A stretch of 64,000 bases of DNA from DATJKD01 sp963728295 (GTDB lineage Bacteria; Pseudomonadota; Gammaproteobacteria; Steroidobacterales; Steroidobacteraceae). The number at the start of each line of letters is the position of its first letter. Positions within the stretch are counted from its first letter, which is position 1. Both the position numbers and the translations under genes were made by a program. The stretch is taken from contig CAVSKB010000019.1 in NCBI GenBank assembly GCA_963728295.1, positions 744,001-808,000 on the forward strand, written 5' to 3'. A model generated the notes under the pieces. It was not told the origin of the DNA, ran no database searches, and worked only from the letters and a program-made list of their open reading frames with translations. Shown here piece by piece: positions 53,504 through 64,000 of the stretch.

Positions 53504-54857
53504 ATGGACTCAAAGCTCGAACTCGTCCGGCGCGACCTCGCAGTCGTCTGGCACCCCTGCACGCAGATGAAGGACCACGAGTGGCTGCCGATGGTGCCGA
53601 TCGCACGCGGCTCGGGCGCCTGGCTCTACGACTACGACGGCCGGCGCTACCTCGACGCGATCAGCTCGTGGTGGGTAAACCTGTTCGGCCACGCGAACCC
53701 GCGCATCAACGCCGCGCTCACCGCGCAGCTCGGCAGGCTCGAGCACGTGCTGCTGGCCGGCTTCACGCACGAGCCGGCCGTCGCCCTCGCCGAGCGGCTG
53801 ACCGCGATCGCGCCGCGCGGCCTCACGCGCTGCTTCTACGCCGACAACGGCTCGAGCGCGATCGAGGTCGCGCTCAAGATGAGCTTCCACTTCTGGCGCA
53901 ATCGCGACCGGCCGCGCAAGCGCCGCTTCGTCACGCTCAGCGAACAGCTACCACGGCGAGACGCTGGGTGCGCTCGCGGTCGGCAACGTCGAGCTCTACC
54001 GGGAAATCTACCAGCCGCTGCTGATGGACGTGATCACCGCGCCCTCGCCCGACTGCTATCTGCGCGAGGAGGGCGAGAGCTGGGAAGCGCACAGCCGGCG
54101 CAGCTTCGCGGCGATGGACGCGCTCCTGGCCAGGCATGCGGACGAGGTCTGCGCGGTCATCGTCGAGCCGCTGGTGCAGTGCGCCGGCGGCATGCGCATG
54201 TACCACCCCGTTTACCTCGAGCTGCTCCGCTCCGCATGCGACCGGTACGGCGTGCATCTGATCGCGGACGAGATCGCGGTCGGGTTCGGCCGCACCGGCA
54301 CGATGTTCGCCTGCGAGCAGGCCGGCATCGCTCCCGATTTCCTCTGCCTTTCGAAGGGCCTGACCGGCGGCTACCTGCCGCTGTCGGCGGTGCTCACCGG
54401 CGACGCCGTCTACGACGCGTTCTACGACGAGTACTCGAGTCAGCGCGCGTTCCTGCACTCGCACAGCTACACCGGCAATCCGCTCGCCTGCACGGCCGCG
54501 CTCGCCACGCTCGACATCTTCGCCGAAGATCGCGTGATCGAGCGCAACCGCGGGCTCGCCGCGCACCTGGGTGCCCGCGCGCACGAGCTCGGCGGGCTGC
54601 CGCACGTCGCCGAGGTACGGCAGACCGGGATGATCGTCGCGGTCGAGATGGCGCCGAACGGCGATCGCGCCGCCGCCTACGACTGGCGCGAGCGGCGCGG
54701 CCTGCGCGTCTACCGTCACGGACTCGAGCACGAGGCGCTGCTGCGACCGATCGGCAACGTCGTGTATTTCATGCCGCCGTATGTCGTCGAGCCTGCGCAG
54801 ATCGACGCGCTGGTGGCGACAGCGCGCGACGGGATCGGGCTCGCCACGTGCGATTGA
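53504..54857 (+). CDS. bioA: Adenosylmethionine-8-amino-7-oxononanoate aminotransferase BioA, frameshifted
   Basis: About 450 residues after correction. PLP enzyme of biotin synthesis using SAM as amino donor. WHPCTQMKDHEWLPM at the N-terminus is diagnostic. The downstream part holds LIADEIAVGFGRTGTMFACEQA and the PLP-lysine block LSKGLTGGYLPLSAVL. One extra base near 53941-53943 shifts the frame between FVTLS and NSYHGETLGALAVGN. Both halves are well conserved, arguing against decay. Confidence 0.9.
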
Positions 54858-55598
54858 CCCGGGTGCACTGCGCCGCGCCGCTGGTTGAGGGTGGGGAAGC
54901 CACGCTGCCCGACGCCGCGGCAACGCACGTCAGGCGCGTCCTTCGGCTGCATGCGGGCGATCCGCTGGTGCGTCTTCGATGGGCGCGGCAGCGAGCATCG
55001 CGCCGAGATCGCCTCGATCGCGGGCGGTACCGTACGCGTCCGATTGCTCGAGCGCGTGGCCGGCCGGCCGGAATCCCCGCTCGCGATCACGCTGGTCCAG
55101 GGAGTCTCGCGCGGCGAGCGCATGGACTGGACGGTGCAGAAAGCGACCGAGCTCGGGGTGTGCATGATCGCCCCGGTGCTCACCGCGCGGAGCGTCGTGC
55201 GCCTCGATGCCCGCCAGGCCGAGGCGAAGCTGCGTCACTGGCAGGGCATCGTCGTCGCCGCGTGCGAGCAATCGGGCCGCAGCGTAGTCCCTGAACTGCG
55301 GCCGCCGGAACCGCTGCGCGCATGGCTCGCGCGACCAACCGGGGCAGTCCTGCGCCTCGTCCTCGATGCGGACGCGGGCGTCGAGCTCGCCGCGATGCCC
55401 GCGCCAGCCGGTGCCGTGGAGCTGCTCATCGGCCCAGAGGGCGGCTTCGACGAGGACGAAGTCGCAACCGCGCGCAGCGCCGGCTTTCGGCCGGCACGGC
55501 TCGGGCCGCGGGTGCTTCGCACCGAGACCGCCGGGATCGTCGCGCTTGCGGTCCTCCAGTCACACTGGGGCGACCTGGCCGCCGCGAGCAGCTCCTGA
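54848..55598 (+). CDS. rsmE: 16S rRNA m3U1498 methyltransferase RsmE, frameshifted
   Basis: About 249 residues after correction. SPOUT-fold enzyme methylating U1498 of 16S rRNA. The N-terminus MRLTRVHCAAPL and the HVRRVLRLHAGDPL PUA-like part come from GTG 54848, overlapping bioA by 10 bases. The SPOUT part has QGVSRGERMDWTVQKATELG, LLIGPEGGFDEDEV and LGPRVLRTETAGI. One extra C near 54971 breaks the frame between GDPLV and VFDGRGSEHRAEI. Confidence 0.9.
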
Positions 55599-55657
55599 GC
55601 GTGAGCGCCGGTCAAGGTTCGATAGAATCCTCGAGGCACCGCGTCCCAGGGACGGCC

Positions 55658-56647
55658 ATGGATATCCGCGCCGGTTTCGCAGGCACCGTCGGCAACACGC
55701 CGCTGATCCGGCTTGACAGCTTCAGCCGGGACACGGGCTGCGAGATCCTGGGCAAGGCCGAGTTCATGAATCCCGGCGGCTCGGTCAAGGACCGCGCCGC
55801 GCTCGGAATCCTGCTCGCCGCCGAGCGAGAGGGACGGCTGAAGCCCGGCGGGACCATCGTCGAGGGCACGGCGGGAAACACCGGGATCGGTTTTGTGCAC
55901 CTCGCCAACGCGCGCGGCTTTCGCTGCGTGATCGTGATGCCGGACAACCAGTCGCCCGAGAAGGCCGCACTGCTCACGGCGCTCGGTGCCGAGGTGCGGA
56001 TCGTCAAGACGGTGCCCTACAGCGATCCGAATCACTACCAGAAAGTTGCCGGGCGTCTCGCCGACGAGCTGCCGAATGCGATCTGGGGCAATCAGTTCGA
56101 CAACACTGCGAATCGCGATGCGCACTTTGCGACCACGGGGCCGGAGATCTGGCGGCAGACCGACGGCCGGATCGACGCGTTCGTCTGCGCCACGGGGACC
56201 GGCGGCACCTTCGGCGGCGTGTCGCGCTCGCTCAAGGACGCCAATCCGCGCGTGCGCTGCGTGCTCGCCGACCCGCTCGGCAGCGCACTCTACCAGTGGG
56301 TCCGAAGCGGAGAGCTCCGGTCGGAGGGTTCGAGCTCCGTCACCGAGGGGATCGGCATCGGTCGGGTAACGGCGAACCTCGCAGGCTCGCCGATCGACGA
56401 CGCCGTGCGCGTCGCGGATCCGGATGTCGTCGCTACCGCGTATCGGCTCCTGCACCGCGAAGGGTTATTCCTGGGCGGCACGAGCGGCGTCAACGTCGCC
56501 GCAGCCGTCCAGGTCGCACGCCAGCTCGGCCCCGGCCACGTGATCGTGACGATCCTGTGTGACGTCGGCGTGCGGTACCTGTCGCGCCTTTACGACGCCG
56601 GATGGCTCGCCGCGAAGGGCCTTGCCGACGCGGCTCTTGCACGGTAG
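55658..56647 (+). CDS. Cysteine synthase (O-acetylserine sulfhydrylase family)
   Basis: 329 residues. PLP-dependent beta-family enzyme forming cysteine from O-acetylserine and sulfide. The PLP lysine is in NPGGSVKDRAA, the phosphate-binding loop is GTGGTFGG, and EGTAGNTGIGF carries the substrate loop. It is somewhat longer than CysM and resembles the CysK branch found alone in many proteobacteria. ATG 55658, 59 bases after rsmE. Confidence 0.9.
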   Translation: MDIRAGFAGTVGNTPLIRLDSFSRDTGCEILGKAEFMNPGGSVKDRAALGILLAAEREGRLKPGGTIVEGTAGNTGIGFVHLANARGFRCVIVMPDNQSPEKAALLTALGAEVRIVKTVPYSDPNHYQKVAGRLADELPNAIWGNQFDNTANRDAHFATTGPEIWRQTDGRIDAFVCATGTGGTFGGVSRSLKDANPRVRCVLADPLGSALYQWVRSGELRSEGSSSVTEGIGIGRVTANLAGSPIDDAVRVADPDVVATAYRLLHREGLFLGGTSGVNVAAAVQVARQLGPGHVIVTILCDVGVRYLSRLYDAGWLAAKGLADAALAR

Positions 56648-56713
56648 CCCCCGCTCCCTGAGCGGTGCTACAGTCCTCGGCCCTCACGCGGATTGTTCGA
56701 TACGGAGGTTGTC

Positions 56714-57376
56714 ATGTCCCTGAGAATTGGTGATCGGGCCCCGGACTTTTCCGCCGAAACGACGACGGGTTCGATCCACTTTCACGAATGGCTCGGCGAT
56801 TCCTGGTGCGTGCTTTTCTCGCACCCGAAGGACTTCACGCCGGTGTGCACGACCGAGCTCGGCTATCTCGCCCGGCTCGAGCCGGATTTCCAGCGCCGCA
56901 ACTGCAAGGTGATCGGGCTGTCGGTCGACCCGGTGACCGATCACCAGCGCTGGCTTGGCGACATCAAGGCCGCGACCGGCGGCGTCGTAGGCTATCCGCT
57001 GATAGGCGACCGCGATCTCGCAGTGGCGAAGCTCTACGACATGCTGCCGGCGGACGCCGGCGCGAGCTCCGAGGGTCGCACGGCGGTCAACAACCAGACG
57101 GTGCGCACGGTGTACCTGATCGGGCCCGACAAGCTCATCAAGGCGATGCTGGTATATCCGATGAGCTCGGGACGGAATTTCGACGAGGTGCTGCGGCTGC
57201 TCGATTCCTGCCAGCTCACGGCGAAGTTCAAGGTGGCAACACCCGTCAACTGGAAGCAGGGTGAGGACGTCATCATCGTGCCGGCAGTATCGGACGAGGA
57301 GGCGCGTCAGCGTTTTCCGGGCGGCTGGAAGGCCGTGACGTCCTATATGCGCGTGGTGCCCCAGCCGAAGAACTGA
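56714..57376 (+). CDS. 1-Cys peroxiredoxin (Prx6 family)
   Basis: 220 residues. The peroxidatic cysteine is in FTPVCTTELGYLARL, and the second half carries the Prx6 C-terminal domain (TPVNWKQGEDVIIVPAVSDEEA). No resolving cysteine is obvious in the 2-Cys position. It reduces hydrogen peroxide and lipid peroxides. A good CGGAGG precedes ATG 56714. It is convergent with chpC; a GC-rich inverted repeat (57398-57404 / 57413-57419) lies at the junction. Confidence 0.93.
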   Translation: MSLRIGDRAPDFSAETTTGSIHFHEWLGDSWCVLFSHPKDFTPVCTTELGYLARLEPDFQRRNCKVIGLSVDPVTDHQRWLGDIKAATGGVVGYPLIGDRDLAVAKLYDMLPADAGASSEGRTAVNNQTVRTVYLIGPDKLIKAMLVYPMSSGRNFDEVLRLLDSCQLTAKFKVATPVNWKQGEDVIIVPAVSDEEARQRFPGGWKAVTSYMRVVPQPKN

Positions 57377-57408
57377 CGAAAACGGCCAGAACTACCCGGG
57401 CGGCGCCG

Positions 57409-57885
57409 TCAGGCCGCCCGCGTCTCGTCCGCGAACATCGCCTCGATGCGCTCGAAATCGGGCACGAGCGGGTATTCGTTCATCATCCTGAGCTGGCAGA
57501 TGACGGGGCTGCGCGGCGCGAAGGTGCGCGACTCGTCGGCGTGCACCACGTCCGGGCTCACGCGTACCAGCTGCGGAAATCCCTGGGTCAGCACCGCGAA
57601 ATGCCCGCATTCGAGCGCCGACCCGATCGCCTGCATGACGACGATGCGCGTCCTGCCGCTGGCGCGCGGCGCCATCCGGCCGCACGCGGCCTCGAATGAC
57701 ATCAGCGGCACGCGTCGTCCGCCCCAGGCGATCGTCCCGAGATACCACGCCGGCGCCCCTTCCATCGGGGTTGGCGCCTGGTAGTTGATTACCTCGCTGA
57801 TGCAGCCGCGCGGCACCAGCAGCCGATCCTCGCCGAGGGGCACGAGCAGGCAGTAGAGTTCCTCGCCGGGTTGCGTCACGGCCAT
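57409..57885 (-). CDS. chpC: CheW-domain protein, ChpC-like
   Basis: 158 residues of a single CheW domain (LYCLLVPLGEDRLLVPRGCISEVINYQ, GAPAWYLGTIAWGGRRVPLMSFE). In Pil-Chp systems ChpC is an accessory coupling protein. ATG 57885 is one base after the chpA stop, so it is the last gene of the operon in this window. Confidence 0.83.
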   Translation of the reverse strand: MAVTQPGEELYCLLVPLGEDRLLVPRGCISEVINYQAPTPMEGAPAWYLGTIAWGGRRVPLMSFEAACGRMAPRASGRTRIVVMQAIGSALECGHFAVLTQGFPQLVRVSPDVVHADESRTFAPRSPVICQLRMMNEYPLVPDFERIEAMFADETRAA

Positions 57886-57886
57886 G

Positions 57887-60800
57887 TCAGTACGCCTGCT
57901 GACGCCGCGCGAGAACCAGCGGCTCGATCGCATCGAGCAACTGGCTCTCCTGATAAGGCTTGCCCAGGTAGTCGTCGACACCGAGCTCGATCGCGCGCGC
58001 TCGATGCTTGTCGCCGACTCGCGAGGTGATCATGATGATCGGCACGTCGGATAGCCGCGGGTCGTTCCTCACCAGGGAGGCGACCTCATAGCCGTCCATC
58101 CGCGGCATCTCGATGTCGAGCAGCAACACATCGGGGACGTGCTCCTGCAGCAGCGAGATCGCGTCGACGCCGTCCTTCGCCGTCATCACCCGCATACCGT
58201 TTCGCTCGAGCAGACGCTGGGTAACACGGCGTACGGTGATCGAGTCGTCCACCACCAGCGCAAAGATACGGTCGTCGCGGGCGGGACGCACCGCCTCGTC
58301 CACCGGTCGCGAACGCCACTCGGAGCGCACCAGCGCGCCCACGTCGAGGATGACCACGATGCGGCCGTCGCCGAGGATGGTCGCCCCGGCGATGCCGCGG
58401 ATGGCGGCGATCTGCGGTCCGAGAGCCTTGACCACGATCTCCCGGCTGCCAACGAGCTCATCGGTGACGAGCGCGGCCGAGTGCTCGCCCGCGCGCACCA
58501 GGATGACGGGTACCGCGACATCGTTATCGGGCAGCGCAGTGGGTCCGCTGCCCACGAAGGTTCCGAGGTACTGGAAGCGGTACACCTGGCCGCCGTACTC
58601 GAAGCTCGGGACCTCCTCGCCCAGGTGCTGAGTAATCTCCGAGCGCTGCAGTCGCGCGACCCCTTCGACCGTCGCGACAGGCAGCGCGTAGAACTCGTCG
58701 TGGACGCGAACGATCAGCGCCTGCGTTATCGCGAGCGTGAACGGCAGGCGGATCGTGAAGCGTGCGCCGCGCCCGGGGTGCGACTCGATGAAGAGCCCTC
58801 CTCCCAGCTTCTTGACCTCGCTCGCGACGACGTCCATGCCGACGCCACGTCCGGCCTGCTGCGTCAACCGCTCGGCCGTGCTGAACCCAGGCTCGAGGAT
58901 GAGCTGCAGCGTCTCCTCGTCGGTGATCGACTGGTCCGCCCGCAGGAATCCGAGGCTCCGGGCCTTGGCGCGGATTGCGGCGACGTCGAGCCCGGCGCCA
59001 TCGTCCTCGACGACGATCACGACTTCCGCGCCCTCGCGCTGCAGCCGCACCGAGATCGTGCCGGTCTCCGGCTTGCCGCGCGTCAGCCGCTCCGCGGGAG
59101 ACTCGATGCCGTGGACGATAGAGTTCCGAAGCATGTGCTCGAACGGCGGCAGCATCCGCTCGAGGACCTGGCGATCGAGCTCGCCGGAGCCGCCCTCGAC
59201 AGCGAGCTCGACCTTTTTGCCGGTCTCGAGCGCGGTCTGGCGCACCAGCCGCGTCAGGCGCTGCACGTGCCGCTGGAACGGCACCATCCGGGTCTTCATC
59301 AGCCCGTTCTGCAGTTCGCTGACGATGCGGCCCTGCTGCAGCAGCAGGTTCTGCCCCTCGCGAGTCAGGTTGCCGAGCAGGCCCTCGATGCTCGCGACGT
59401 CGCTCACCGATTCCGCCAGAGCGCGCGAGAGCTGCTGGATCGTCGAATAGCGGTCGAGCTCGAGCGGATCGAAGTCCGTACGACCCTGCGCGTCGTCCTG
59501 GTGCCGGTGGAGGATCATCGCCTCGGTTTCCAGCTCGAGCTTGCGCAACTGCTCGCGCAGCCGAGTCACGGTGCGCTCGAGCTCGGCGAGGTTGAACTCG
59601 ACCGAGGTCATCTGCTGCTCGACGCGCGCGCGGAAGATGCTCACCTCGCCCGCGTTGTTGAGCAGCTCGTCCAGGAGCTCCGCGTCGACGCGAGCAAGCT
59701 CCTGCCGCTCGGTGGCAACGACCGGCTCGCGGCCCGGCAGCGCCGGCGCCATCGCGCGGATCTCGCTCGCCTCGTCGAGCTCGGCCACCTGCTCCCAGAG
59801 CGGGCGGCTCGGGCTCGACCGGGCGGACCGGCGTGGCAGGCGGCGGGACGACCGCCGCAGCGGGCGGCACGACCTCTGGCTCATCTTCCGGCGCAGCCGG
59901 CGCGAGCGCCGCAGGAGGCACGACCGGCGCGGAGGGACGTTGCGGGGCGCCGATCGCCCGGATGCGCGCGATCAGCTCGGCGGCCGGCGTCATCGCCTGG
60001 CCGCCGCTCGCGGCATCGCGCATGTGCTGGAGTGCATCGAGCGCGGCCTGCAGCGCGGCGATTGCCTGAGCGTCTGCCGGCGCGGCGCCCGTCTCGAACG
60101 ATTCGAGCGCGGACTCCATCTCGTGACTCAGATCCCCCATCGCGCGGAGCCCTGCCATCCGGGCGCCGCCTTTCAGCGTGTGGAGGATGCGCTTCAGCTC
60201 GAACACCGAGCTGACATCGGCGCGGTCGCCTCGCCAACGGCCGAGCACGGCGTCCGCCTGCTCGAGCAGCTCGTTGGCTTCCTCGCTGAAGATACCGGCA
60301 ATATCGGCGTCGAACTCGACATCCCCCGCAGGCAGCTCCACGTCGTGTCGATCTGCGGTCGGTGTCGACCGCTCCGCGCGCGGCGGCTCGGTACCCGCAA
60401 CGGCGAACTCCCCGGAGCCCGGCGGTATCGACGGCGACTCGGCCGGCGCGTTGAGCCTTGCGAGCTCACCGTCGAGCGAGCGTTCGAGCCCGTGCCAGCC
60501 CATGATCAGGCGGCGGTGATCCGGGAAGAACCCGGTGTCCTCGTCGACGTGATCGACGACCTTCTCGAGCGCGTGCAGCGTATCCGTGAGCAGGCTCAAG
60601 CCTTCGGCCGGCAATCCGTGTCCGACGTCGTGGAGCTTCCGGATGTAATGCTCCATCGGCTCGGCGACCTTGATCCCCTGGCGCACGCCGGCCGTCTTCG
60701 CGATGCCGCTCAGGGTGTGGCAGGCGCGGTAAAGCGCCTCGGTCACCGGATGCGGTGCCGGGTCATGCGAGCGCCCATTTATGTAGTCGCGAACCGCGGC

Positions 60801-63191
60801 GACGTGACCCGCGGTTTCCTTGCGGAAGATGTCCTGCAGCACCGGGTCGACTTCGGTCACCTCCGGTGGTGCCGTTTCCGTCTCGCCCGGCGCGTCGTCG
60901 ACCGCCTCGCTCGGGGGCCCTGATGCCGGACCCGGCACTGTCGCAGCGGGCAGGGGGCCGGCTTCGCGCCCCGAGATCGCGTCCGCGCGCGCGGCAATCC
61001 CGTCCGCTGCGGCGACGGGTGGAGAGCCATACTCGAGTTCGTCGACCAGCACCGGCAGCAACGCGACCGCATCGTGCATCACGGCCACGATCTCCGGCGA
61101 GCGCGTCAGGGTCTGACTCAACACGCGGTTGAGGAGATTCTCGATGCTCCAGGCGAACTCTCCGAGCCGCAGTGCGCCGACCATCCGCCCGCTGCCTTTC
61201 AGCGTGTGGAAGGAACGACGCACGTCGCGCAGGGCCTCGAGCTCGAGCGGGTTCTGCTCCCATTGCGGGAAGAGCGCAGCGATCTGCGCGACGTTCTCAC
61301 GCGCCTCCTCGATGAACAGGTGGACGAACTCTGAATCACCGCTGACCGCGCCGATGGTCGGCGGCACGGGTGCGCGCACGGGCGCGGACGACGCCGCCAT
61401 CTCGCGGACGCTCTCGATCACCGACGGCAGGGGTTGCGCGGCCGGAGCCGCTTCGGCGGGGCGGCTGCGGAGCGTAACCACCTTACCCGCCTGGTCGAGC
61501 GATCCGAGGCAGTTCTCGGCGCTCTCCAGCATGTTGAAGTGATCCGGCCGACCCGCCTGGAGCATCTCCATGTAGTACTCGACCGCGACGATCGCGTCGG
61601 CCATGCGCTCGAGCCGGTGCGGTGCAAGCGCACCGGGCTCCGGGCGCATGATGCCGCCCAGTGCCTGGCCGATAGCCTCCATGACCTCCACGGCGCGCTG
61701 CCGGCCGAGCATCAGCAGGCCGGCGGTGATGCCGCGCACGAGCTGAGGCACCTGGTCGAGTCCCTGCGCTTCTGCCGGCGCGCCGAGTGCCTGCGTAACG
61801 GCCTCCTTGATCCGCGCCATGTTGACGATGCATTCGCGGAGCACCGCGTCCTGTACCTGCCTGAACTCCTCGTCCTGCGGCGCGGCGTCGGCTCTCGGCC
61901 CCGCCTCCGGCAGAATGAGCCGCACGAGCTGCGCGTCGAGGCTGTCCTCGACCTCGATGAGGGCAGCGGCGATGCCGAGCAGCGCCGCGTCGTCGGGTGG
62001 CGACCGACGGTCAACGATCGCGCGCAGCGACTCGATCTCGCCCTGCACGCGGTCGCGCAGGGCCCCCAGGCCCAACACGCCGAGCGTGTCGCTGATCTTC
62101 CGCAGCATCTCGAGCTGCGGGACGAGGTCCTCGACCTGGTTGGCGCCCTTGCGGACGAAGATATCCAGCACGTCCTTGACGCGGGTCAAGTCTTCGCGAA
62201 TCGCCGCGGCAACCGTCCTCATCAGGCGCACCGAGGGTGCCGATAGCGTCTCGCGCGCTTCGTCGATGCGCTCGTCGACCGGCAGCAGTTCGTCCAGCTG
62301 GAACGAGCGGCGCACGCTGCTGACCCGCGGTCCCTGCGTCGTCACGCGGGCGACGTAGAAGAGCAGATTGTTGAGCAGCTCGAGCGGCGGCTTCTGAGAG
62401 TAGCGCTCCTCGCCGGTGTCCTGCAGGCGGCGCAGCTCCCGATCCACCTGCCCCAGCAGCCGCTTGACCGATACGCTGCCGTCCAGACCGCGCTGTCGCA
62501 GCCCCTCGAGGATCGAGCCCACGACCCACCAGAGCTGGAACACTGGCTGGCTTGCCGACGCCGTTTCGACCTGCTCGGCGATCTCCGACATTGCGGAGAG
62601 CTGGTGATCGACGTTGTCCCCGCGGATCCAGCCAAGCAGCGCGCGCTGAAAGCGCGGCCGCAGCCGCTTCGCAAGCTCGCTCATCTCGCCTGCCGGCCCG
62701 GTCGCGATCGGTCGCGCGGGCTCGTCCGAGTGCAGGTTGAGCATCAGGAGCGTGCCCTCGGACAGCAACGCCCCGCCGCGCACGGCCCGCAGGTCGTTCA
62801 GCAGCGGCAGCAGTGCGAGCGGCACGTCACGGCCGCCGGAGGCAACGCGGTCGAGGTACGCCGGCAGCTGCTCCATCGCGCGCATCAGGGCATCGAGCCC
62901 GTCGGCATCGGTCTTTCCATGGCCGGAGTGGTCGGAGACGTAGTGCGCTACGTGCTCCATTTCCTCCGCAAGCAGCGAGCCGCCGTACACCTCGGCGATG
63001 CGCAGCGCGCCGCGGCCAAGGTGCAGGTGACCGGCGAAGCGGTCGAGCAGGCCGCGCTCCTCTGGCCGCTCCGCGTACGCCTCGAGCGCGAGACGCGCCT
63101 CGTTCAGCTCCGCGGCAATCTCGCGGGCGACGAGCTGCAGCGAGGCATTGGTCTCGTCGGCTGGCCCGAGCTGCATGGGCAAGCTGCTCAT
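57887..63191 (-). CDS. chpA: Pil-Chp hybrid histidine kinase ChpA (CheA-like), frameshifted
   Basis: About 1,767 residues after correction. After a degenerate N-terminal Hpt-like region come three Hpt domains with phosphoacceptor histidines in FHTLKGSGRMVG (about residue 660), CHTLSGIAKTAG (about 823) and LHTLKGGARMAG (about 1003). Then follow the CheA dimerisation helices, an HATPase domain (NSIVHGIES, DDGAGLD, GRGVGMDVV), a CheW domain and a C-terminal receiver (DDSITVRRVTQRLL, LLDIEMPRMDG). It controls twitching motility and cAMP in Pseudomonas. One extra base near 59800-59804 splits the frame between PVRPVEPEPP and LWEQVAELDE. ATG 63191 follows the pilJ stop by 19 bases. Confidence 0.9.
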
Positions 63192-63210
63192 CGACGCCCG
63201 TCCCGCGCTG

Positions 63211-64000
63211 TCAACCGACGAGCCCGCCGACGCGTCGCGGCCTGCTCGGTGAGACGCCTGCATCATCGGCTGGAAGCACCGGGTAGTCGCTCTCCGGGAC
63301 GTTCACCACGCCCTCCGGCAGGCGGAATCCGGCGACAGACTGCCGAAGCTGTGCCGCGAGCTCGGCGAGCTTGCCGATCGATGCGGAGGTGGCGGTTGTA
63401 CTCTCGGCCGTCTGCGAGCTGATCTCCCGCAGCACCTGCATGTTCCGCGAGATGCTCTGCGACACGCCCGCCTGCTGCCGCGAGCTCGCCGAGATGTTCT
63501 GCACGAGACTCGCGATCTGGTTCGAGACCTGCTCGATCTCCTCGAGCGCGGCGCCCGCGTTTTCGGCAAGGAGCGCGCCGCCGACAACGTCAGTCGTGGT
63601 GCGTTCCATGGACACCACGGCCTCGTTCGTGTCGGCCTGGATGGTGCGCACCAGGACCTCGATCTGCCGCGTGGAGTTCGCGGCGCGCTCGGCGAGCCGC
63701 TGCACTTCGTCCGCGACCACGGCGAAGCCGCGCCCGGCCTCGCCCGCCATCGACGCCTGGATCGAGGCGTTGAGCGCGAGGATGTTGGTCTGCTCGGCGA
63801 TGTCGTTGATGAGCTCGACGATGTTGCCGATCTCCTGCGAGCTCTCCCCCAGGCGCTTGATGCGCTTGGAGGTCTCCTGGATGTTTTCGCGGATCGCATT
63901 CATGCCGTCGATTGTGCGCCGCACGGCGTCGCCGCCCTTGTGTGCGATATCGACCGAGTGACGGGCGACGTCCGAGGACCGCTCTGCGTTCCCCGAGACT
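63211..64000 (-). CDS. pilJ: Methyl-accepting chemotaxis protein PilJ, 3' part
   Basis: The last 262 codons of an MCP; the 5' part lies beyond the right edge. The signalling hairpin is complete: IAEQTNILALNASIQASMAGEAGRGFAVVADEV region (NILALNASIQAS, GFAVVADEVQRLAER). The alanine-to-methionine change in QASMAGE matches PilJ-type receptors. Position directly upstream of chpA supports PilJ, the sensor of the Pil-Chp pathway for type IV pili. Confidence 0.9.
   Translation of the reverse strand, partial: VSGNAERSSDVARHSVDIAHKGGDAVRRTIDGMNAIRENIQETSKRIKRLGESSQEIGNIVELINDIAEQTNILALNASIQASMAGEAGRGFAVVADEVQRLAERAANSTRQIEVLVRTIQADTNEAVVSMERTTTDVVGGALLAENAGAALEEIEQVSNQIASLVQNISASSRQQAGVSQSISRNMQVLREISSQTAESTTATSASIGKLAELAAQLRQSVAGFRLPEGVVNVPESDYPVLPADDAGVSPSRPRRVGGLVG

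Noticed and set aside
57398..57419. GGGCGGC/GCCGCCC inverted repeat as a terminator between the peroxiredoxin and chpC genes
   Set aside because: No T-tract on either side and it overlaps the chpC stop; too weak to annotate.
13245..63191. Treating the ten interrupted genes as pseudogenes
   Set aside because: Each has one or two one-base insertions only, otherwise full conservation, and all errors have the same sign, which fits sequencing error better than decay.

Overview
The window is high-GC chromosomal DNA from a gammaproteobacterium. The evidence is the rrn operon layout (16S, tRNA-Ile, tRNA-Ala), ErpA, RppH, the Pil-Chp chemosensory genes, and a tyrS / M23 peptidase / erpA neighbourhood next to an rrn operon that, from memory, resembles the arrangement in Pseudomonas. 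The order cannot be fixed from sequence alone; a Steroidobacterales/Nevskiales/Xanthomonadales-like lineage is a guess. No transposase, integrase, phage gene or CRISPR array was seen.

Layout. (1) 1-2265: the 5' half of an rrn operon on the minus strand (spacer boxA, tRNA-Ala, tRNA-Ile, 16S, leader boxA, two tandem promoters). (2) 2.4-13.8 kb: a methanethiol oxidase / SCO-like pair, tyrS, an M23 peptidase, polyphosphate kinase and exopolyphosphatase flanking an O-methyltransferase, then erpA, a DUF6776-like membrane protein and rppH. (3) 13.8-23.2 kb: a sulfotransferase-SDR-DUF1214 trio leading into a BtuC-type permease, a GGDEF-like protein, chorismate mutase/prephenate dehydrogenase, pdxH, a membrane zincin-like protein, a BtuD-type ATPase and sodC. 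(4) 23.3-32.4 kb: a plus-strand cluster of Ser/Thr kinase, autotransporter barrel, giant multihaem lipoprotein, Sel1-caspase and membrane-anchored FHA protein. This is the best candidate for an undescribed system. (5) 32.4-44.4 kb: a near-complete phenylacetyl-CoA catabolic cluster (paaABCDE-G-I-J-Z-K) with divergent paaX and a long dyad operator between paaA and paaX, followed by sugE, a GNAT enzyme and a GFA-family protein. (6) 44.4-48.5 kb: a GNAT enzyme, a thioesterase, an inositol-monophosphatase/HisN-like phosphatase, a DUF4382 lipoprotein and a beta-lactamase-fold hydrolase. (7) 48.5-53.4 kb: a cobalamin locus (riboswitch, btuB, VOC protein, cobalamin adenosyltransferase, btuF) and ampD. 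(8) 53.5-57.4 kb: bioA, rsmE, cysteine synthase, 1-Cys peroxiredoxin. (9) 57.4-64 kb: the distal Pil-Chp operon (chpC, chpA, pilJ 3' end).

B12 uptake is split: outer-membrane receptor, binding protein and adenosyltransferase lie at 49-53 kb, while the permease and ATPase lie at 17 and 22 kb, about 4 kb apart.

Ten genes (rppH, caspase, paaZ, paaI, paaG, DUF4382 protein, cobalamin adenosyltransferase, bioA, rsmE, chpA) are interrupted by eleven frameshifts. Every one is explained by a single extra base, and none needs a missing base. That one-sidedness points to insertion-type sequencing or assembly error rather than gene decay, so these genes are annotated as full-length CDSs with the shift position stated.
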